In this document: positions 58,039-64,000 of the stretch, piece after piece
Numbering within the stretch: position 1 is the first letter of the stretch
How the letters are laid out: every line of letters starts with the position of its first letter
Origin: Clitoria ternatea
Lineage: Eukaryota; Streptophyta; Magnoliopsida; Fabales; Fabaceae
Length of the DNA: 64,000 nt
Assembly (NCBI GenBank): GCA_037962975.1
Contig: CM075676.1
Location: 95,116,001-95,180,000, forward strand
Direction of reading: 5' to 3'
The notes under the pieces: generated by a model
Told to the model about the DNA's origin: nothing
Database searches by the model: none
Seen by the model: only the letters and a program-made list of their open reading frames with translations
Made by a program: the position numbers and the translations under genes

Positions 58039-59268
58039 CTTTGCTTCTTGGACTGACGCCTCGCAGGATCATTCTGGATCTTTCTTCTCCTCTCAGTAAC
58101 TGGAGGCTGACCCGAGGCTGCGCCAACATCGGACGTACCGCCCTCAACCAGTGGGATGTCCCCTTCAGCATCCGAGGTCAAGATGATTACCTCAGGACAA
58201 TCCTTAGTTGAGGGCCTGGGCTTTACTTCATTTTCATGAGCAACGGATTTACCAGCCGCCTTGAATTTCTTCAGTTTATCCATTTCTGGAGTTTCCTGTT
58301 CTATTTCACCTACATGAACAAACACAAGATGTCAGCAACTACAAATATTCTATATATATTTGATAAAGGAGAAAAGATGAAATAAAATGAGAAGTACGCA
58401 AATATTCCTCCCGGACTCCGCTTGAGCTACTTAGCAGACGCCTACACGAAAAGACGTGACGACCTGTAGTGTGCGATTCAAGTGCGAACAACACTCTCGA
58501 CGTCTCACGAGACAGATCGGATTGATCAGTGTAGTACGCGTGTGAGCTCAAGAGGAAATGTTTGTGTGTCCAACTCAGGGGAAATTTGTCAACGTCCTCT
58601 TCATCCTTCCAAAATTTTGGTTTGCCCTTCTTAATGGAGATGCGAGTGAAGTAAGTCTTGAAGGACTTCCCGTCAACCTTGGTAGAATCTGTATAAGACT
58701 CAAAGTTCACAAAGGAACAGAGAGTCCGGAGAGTCACCAGACCAACTCCACCTTGCTTGTTTGCTCTTCGAACTACCTGAGTGTAGTAGAACAGCATCGC
58801 TACAGTTGGCGTGAAATTGAAATGTTCACCAAGGACCTCCAGAGCCCGGATGAGGCCCCAACCATTGGGATGAAGTTGGGAGGGTGTACAGTTCAGGAAC
58901 TTCAGGACGCCCATCTGGAGTTCGGTTAGAGGAAAACGAACTCCCAGATTATGGAAAATAAAGTCATACATGTATACAGAGCGGTCATTAGGGACGACGT
59001 GGCATATCCGCTCTGTCGGAAGTGGTGCGTAAACCCTATACCACTTTTTTGTCTCTTCATCCGTACTCAAAGTAAACCTCGGCTGGATCCGGGATCCCTC
59101 CTCATCCGCATGTCGGGAGGCCAAGTCCTTAAACTCACTGGACACCCAGCAGAAAGGCCATTTAGCCTGAACCTCCTCCCAATTCAGCCTTGAAGCAACT
59201 ACGCTATAAAGACCTTCAGTTGTCCTGGAAATAGCGCTATTTCCAGAGGTTCCCTCTCCAGTGGCCAT

Positions 59269-60254
59269 TTGGATTATCTAAATCAAACTCCTTAATCTAC
59301 GATAAGAAATGAAATGTCGTCAGAAAGTTGCAATCATTACTCACTGCATTTTAAAAGCAATTACAATCAGAGGGCGACTCTGAGAAGGGAAAGGTCACTT
59401 TCCACAGTGAGTAAGATCCCCTTTCTGAGCGACGCGATTCAGCCTTAGGAAGAATCACAAGGATTCTTCCCCATGACTATTAGGGTTGCGGGAAACTGAT
59501 TCCCCCCCCAAACGAAGCCTACTTTCTTTAACTAAGAAGTAGCAAGACAAAACAAAACCAGAGCAACAAGGAAGAGATGGTTACCTCAGATGACAGTGAT
59601 GAATTTGAGGAACGAAGAAACCCTCGCAATGTAGGCAGCAAACTCCCTTGCAAAATTTCTGCAGAGTTTCGTTAAGTACACAAAAGCAAGTGGAACCCAG
59701 AATCCACTAAGTGTTCCTTTTATAGGAAACGAAGAGGTTCGGTTACCCCATCTTGAAGTTGTGTCGTTCTCGATAAAACGCACTCGTTCACAAGTGAAAC
59801 GACACAACCGTTCCAAATTCTTGGGCGCCAAAACGATAGCGACTCAACGAAGGGCTATCCACTAGGCCCAAAAGTTTCGAAAACTTCAGGCCCATTAAGC
59901 CCAAAACGACGGTTAATGAGATTTTCATCTCAGGCGTAATAATTGCTTGCCCACGTGATTAAAAGCATTAATGTCTAATCATGCAACGCAATTCATGCTT
60001 TACAGCCATTACACGAACTTCAAGAGCTTTCAATTCCCATAAACTCTTGAAATTCTCACACAACGAATCTTTGTCTGAATCCGTTGTGACCGTACCGAAA
60101 GGTCGTTTCTATTAAATTTAGAACGGTTCTTTACGAATGACAACAGATGCTAAGGAGCTGTTACACACGTAAGCTTACCGATATTAAGACCTCTCGCAGG
60201 TTGAGTAGCTTATGTGAACAACTATTCAGTCCCTCACACAAGCTAGGGGACATA
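59269..60254 (-). promoter_or_regulatory. Upstream region of antisense gene 2 and end of Tat 3' region
   Basis: Minus-strand TATAAAAG at 59,724-59,717 is a good TATA box about 450 bp upstream of the ATG. A GTAACC splice-donor-like site near 59,585 suggests a leader intron. Further upstream lie repeated GGCCCA motifs (59,866-59,900) and a G-box in CCCACGTGA near 59,950. The layout mirrors antisense gene 1. Near 60,065-60,095 CACAACG and CGTTGTG can pair. No other gene. Confidence 0.55.
60245..60254 (+). other. Polypurine tract of Tat element
   Basis: AGCTAGGGGACATA precedes the 3' LTR. A close relative, AGCTAGGGGGC, is found far inside the element near 45,118. Confidence 0.7.
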
Positions 60255-60984
60255 TGATCCGGTCTCAATACCGGTATCCGATCTGCTATACATATTTCAA
60301 CGTCTTTGATAAGACATCTACGTGTAACCGGTGTCATCGGTATACATCCGAACTGTAATTCCGTATCAGGCGTTCTCCCTATACCGGTTGTTCAGGATAA
60401 CACCATGACATCGGACAATACACACGTCACTGTGCTAATGACAAGGATTGTTGCTACAGGAATCGATCAATAATTCCCTACACTACGAGCCAAATTTTGC
60501 TCACGGGAATGGTCAACTTGTTCCCTAATCCTAGTCTACATTCTCTACGCTCAATATAAAATAGCCACTTGACCCAATCATGCAGGTAAGTGCGCAATAT
60601 AATAATGCTAATGGGAGTTAGTGGTTCCCCACCAACGAGTCCTCGTTAATCGAGCCAATCAGGTATATGAACTCACTTCATGATTGAAGTGAGGGAGGAT
60701 CCTCAGCTCTTTTACGACTGATTACTCTCTGAATACATTCCTTACTTGGAATATAATCACTGACTTGAGCGTCGGAGAATCTTTGCAGGTGACGCCACCA
60801 TTCGCCCACTTCAACGCGCTAGGTCGGTGTGAAGGATCTCCAGGACGCCCAATCCGCTCTCCTCATTCAAGGACAACGGATACATACATCGGATACACAT
60901 ACATTCGGTCTATTAGACGGTATTGACATACTATTCGTGACTGGCTTGAGATCGGATCTCTTGACCCCGGTCCAGGACAGATCA
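60255..60984 (+). repeat. 3' LTR of Tat element
   Basis: 730 bp, same length as the 5' LTR with about two substitutions, followed by the target duplication ATTAT and then the continuation of the old Tekay-type LTR. Confidence 0.95.
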
Positions 60985-62774
60985 ATTATAATTAATTATA
61001 TTTGATTTTGATTAATGATATTGTGATTTATAATATTAGACTGTGATTAATAATATGCAATTATGATTGATGATATTTGATTGTGATTGATGAGATTACT
61101 ATACTTGATTGTGGTTGATGAATGATTGATGATTTTGTCATATGAAGTTTGAGCATATAGCAAACATGACGGAAAGTTAAAACTCAGTAAGAATTTTCTT
61201 ACCTTACTCTTTAAATTTTTATTCCAAGAGAAAGTATTTTATAATTATTTTAGTCTTTTATTTCTTCTTAGAAATAGTTTTCACTAACTTTATTTTTAAT
61301 CTCTATAATAAAATCTAGTATTAGAAAGAAGTTATTTTATGAGAATCAGAGGTTGAGATAATTAATTCTTGAATTAAAGAAAATTTTTATAGTTTTAAGT
61401 ATTCTTAGTTAATATTTTAAATTATTTTCCTTAGAAATTAGAAGTTTAAAGTAAATTATTTTGGTTTTCCCCAACGAAATAACTAAAGAATATTTTGTCG
61501 AGATTTCTAAAACTCAATCTAGTTAAGATTTAAATTGAGAAAGTTTATGTAAATATGTGAAGATTTTTAAGAGAAAGTTTTGAGATATTTAAGGCTTGGA
61601 AACTCAATTTTGGTAAGATTTGAATTTGAAGACTGTACTAAATTATTTCAGTATAACAGAAGTTCAAAGAAGAACTTATGGGAATGTACAGTTTATTGTG
61701 ATGATTTTGTGAACTTTTATGGTATTTAATAATTGAGTTTCTAAAAGTCTTAACCAACTAAATATACGAGTAGTTCATGCATCATGAATCATTAAAGAGA
61801 AATGAGATGTGATATTGCCTGGAAACAGATTATAGAAACCGAGGATAGATTAAAGGAGACTTAATTGCGAGCCTTGGGATGAGAGGGTGTGAAAGGGTGC
61901 TTCAGGTGACCCAGGTTCGTTCCCTAGTGTCGGGTACTTTCACAATAAAAACTTTCTTAGTTTGACTAGTCTCTAAGTGTTTCCACGCCAGTTGAGCTGT
62001 TCATATGCCATGAAGGCATTTATGTTATTATTATCCAGAATTTATGGAACAGTGTAAACTCCTGGTTGGCCCAGTGCAAACTAAAGCTTTAAGGGCCCAC
62101 ACGCATAGAATGAATGAGATGATAGCATTAAAAACATTGCATGACATTCATATGATTGTGACATTCTATGTGGGTGGTTGTGAATGAAAATATAATTGTT
62201 ATGTTATGAAAACCCTTATGCTTATGTCTTATCTGTAAAGTATTATATTCTGTTTCTCACTCCTTCTTGTTTGAATTTTGTGTCCAAAATATATGTTATA
62301 TGATATATAGCTAGCAGTTCAAGATGAAAGGATGAAATTACAAGAGGGTAAATTGGTCTCATCCTCAATTAGATAGGAGAAGAGATGTGACAAGAATAGG
62401 ATTCAAAATCACATGGTTTGAAGATAAGGAAATAATTGGTTACAGTCGAAGTAGAGGTATTAAATTTTTAGTTTTAGTTTACCTTAATACAATATTAAGT
62501 TGGATGATTGTAAATCAATGTAAAGGTTAAACTTTAATAAACCTCATTCTTTGGATATGATACTGAAATCTTTGATCACTTATGATTTTTTGAAAGTTTA
62601 TTTTATTATTATGAATAATTTGAAACTTTTTACTTTCAAAATTCAAAGAAAATCAGATGTATATATGTCCTTGTATACACGAGATAAGAAGTGATAAATA
62701 TGTATATCTTTCTTAAAAAAAGAGAGCAAGAAGAATAGATATATGTCTCGTGTATATAAGGGGGTGTTACAAAG

Positions 62775-62788
62775 TGGTATCAGAGCAG
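62775..62788 (+). other. Primer-binding site of the old Tekay-type element
   Basis: TGGTATCAGAGCAG three bases after the old LTR end (62,771), the same arrangement as in the young element. Confidence 0.9.
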
Positions 62789-64000
62789 TTCAATCCAAAT
62801 CGGCTTGGGGTATGGTCTTACTAGCGTGTTAGTGTACTCTGATGGTTAAGTTTGTCAAGAGATTTTATGGTTGAGAAAAGAGGAAATTTTATTGGAGTAA
62901 ATGGTAAGAAGTAAGTGAAGAAAAATCAGGAGTATAGAAAGAAGGAATTAATTTTAAGTTCATAAGAAGTATAAGTTAGAACTTTATAGCCTGTTACTTG
63001 AAAAATGTTATTGCAGGGATTATCAGAAACTGGCCATTCTGAAGTCTTTCTTGACATTGTTTAAGTATGGGCGTTAATGTATGGTGAAGTGATAAGGTAA
63101 ATTAACTAATGCAGTTATTTCCTTTTATTCCAAATGTATTGTATGGTGTTTGATTCTCTGATTAATATGTGATAGTGAAATATTCTAACATTTGCCTGTT
63201 TTACAATATGGTATGAGACAACAAGGGAGATAAGACAATAGAAAATTCTTAGAAATATTTTGGTATGAATTCTAGACTGGAGCTGTCATGGGTTTGACTA
63301 CTTAGTTATAAACTATCGGGACTGATCACCCCGAATGATTTGCACTAAGTAGTGAAAGCATGTCAAAAGAAGGATGTTAAGATCAATGAATTTAACCTTG
63401 GGTTAATGTGGTATATGGAGAAATGGAGATAAACTCAATAAATTCTATTAGGATATTCCTTACCATGTCCTTAAAGTTGTAGAGATACTTGTGTAAATTA
63501 GAATTCCAATGGGTATAACTGTTGTAATCTCAAACTAGTATAACAAATTGTTTAAGATAGAATCATAGTTTTTCCTTTGGTGATATATTTTGAAAAGAAA
63601 AATGTGTGGATGTATGCTTCATGAAAGAAATATGATAATTTGTTCACTAACTTGTTTGATATAACAAATAATCATATTAGGAATTGTATCTCTAGCTATT
63701 TGTATTGATTCTTCTTTTGTATGACATATAAAATATGTTAATTATTGTTTGATTTGATGAAGTTTTCATTTATGATGTCTACGATTGAATAATATATATG
63801 ATGGTTATGTGTATAATATATGAATTAATGAAACTTTTATGGTTGTGACATCGAATGTAATTAACCATATATTTTTAAATTTTTTAAGTGATTTATTGTG
63901 ATAAATATGTTAATGAATGACCTAAAATAAGCATGATAGATCTTTGGAAGACATCGATATTGGTTTAATATTTAGAAATTATGACATAAAATATTTTTGT
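62789..64000. other. Internal region of the old element, no coding sequence seen
   Basis: Where the young element has gag about 140 bases after its PBS, this stretch has only short, stop-rich frames and AT-rich DNA. Either gag starts beyond the window after a longer leader, or this copy is a non-coding derivative or has unrelated insertions. Confidence 0.55.

Larger units (their letters stand above)
46193..59268 (-). pseudogene. Antisense gene 2 of the Tat element, interrupted by a nested retrotransposon
   Basis: Minus-strand exon 1 is 59,268-58,398 and exon 2 starts at 58,309 after an 88-bp GT-AG intron. Exon 2 breaks at 58,039 and resumes at 47,183, running to 46,193. Ignoring the insertion and one CTTTG, the frame is intact for 710 residues. 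Exon 1 has the same PF04195-like domain (LGVRFPLTELQMGVLKFL, TPSQLHPNGWGLI). Exon 2 has a coiled coil and the conserved tail (SFGLAIRQVFYRNPTAKLN, DPYYEFHGGKLVAVVD). Intron position and phase match gene 1. Upstream of the ATG a diverged equivalent of gene 1's N-terminus seems frame-broken. The Tekay insertion disables it. Function is unknown. Confidence 0.78.
34087..60984 (+). mobile_element. Complete Tat-lineage Ty3/Gypsy retrotransposon with nested insertion
   Basis: Two 730-bp LTRs (34,087-34,816 and 60,255-60,984) differ at only about two positions by eye. They are bounded by TGATC/GATCA ends and flanked by ATTAT at 34,082-34,086 and 60,985-60,989. Subtracting the inner Tekay element leaves about 16 kb. 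Order: 5' LTR, PBS region, gag-protease-RT-RNase H-second RNase H-integrase, a long 3' region with tandem repeats and two antisense genes, polypurine tract, 3' LTR. The extra archaeal-type RNase H and the antisense frames are typical of the Tat lineage. The near-identical LTRs mean recent insertion. Confidence 0.95.
32126..62771 (+). repeat. Old Tekay/Del-type LTR split by the Tat element
   Basis: The LTR starts TGTAACATCTC at 32,126, runs to 34,086, resumes at 60,990 after the Tat insertion and ends GTGTTACA at 62,771, giving about 3.74 kb. Most blocks align with the LTRs of the young element at 47,189 and 54,926: the TGGTTCTTTTGAACTTTTTG region, TATAAATA at 33,032-33,039, the TACTATTCAC minisatellite at ~33,270-33,525, and GACTTGGA repeats near 33,840-33,960. 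Divergence from the young copies is obvious by eye, so it is older. Its internal region starts at 62,775. Confidence 0.85.

Overview
This window is repeat-dense plant nuclear DNA. It almost certainly comes from a eudicot; a legume is possible but not shown. Nearly everything with a recognisable identity is a transposable element or a broken piece of one. I see no intact single-copy host gene, no rRNA or tRNA gene and no CRISPR array. Eukaryotic features are plain: GT-AG introns, LTRs with a tRNA-iMet-type primer-binding motif (TGGTATCAGAGC), a plant TNP2-type CACTA transposase, a chromodomain integrase and large AT-rich intergenic tracts.

Left part (1-20,700) is a nest. The outermost layer is a degenerate CACTA transposon (1-~130 and 18,950-~20,700). 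Inside it lies a truncated minus-strand Ty3/Gypsy element (~133-18,949: protease and gag fragments, PBS, one LTR of about 3.3 kb). Inside that LTR sits a complete 13,785-bp CACTA transposon (4,078-17,862) with an AAC target duplication, subterminal AGCGACGG repeats, an unbroken four-exon TNP2 transposase model (~1,154 aa) and an unbroken five-exon second protein (446 aa). Its 5' half also carries exon-like scraps of host genes. The clearest is an antisense piece of the Clp-N region of a SMAX1-LIKE (D53) protein.

Middle part (20,700-32,125) holds a solo Tat-type LTR (TSD ACATA) split by a 4.3-kb solo LTR (TSD ATATG). It is followed by a minus-strand transposon gene remnant with a Ulp1 cysteine-protease domain whose His, Asp and Cys are all visible, a 496-bp hAT-type MITE with an 8-bp TSD, a tandem 849-bp duplication and AT-rich DNA with no gene.

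Right part (32,126-64,000) is a second three-level nest. An old LTR of the chromodomain-Gypsy (Tekay/Del) family (32,126-34,086 and 60,990-62,771) was split by a complete Tat-lineage element (34,087-60,984; 730-bp LTRs with about two visible differences; TSD ATTAT). That element was in turn split by a complete Tekay/Del element (47,189-58,038; TSD CTTTG). Each gag-pol frame is open except for one in-frame stop codon.

The most unusual object is the 3' half of the Tat element. Downstream of pol it carries two paralogous antisense genes (827 and, across the nested insertion, 710 codons). Both have one intron at the same place, a similar upstream region, and a nearby set of about 60-nt hairpin repeats whose stems vary in a compensatory way. 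Part of this module appears to have been duplicated.
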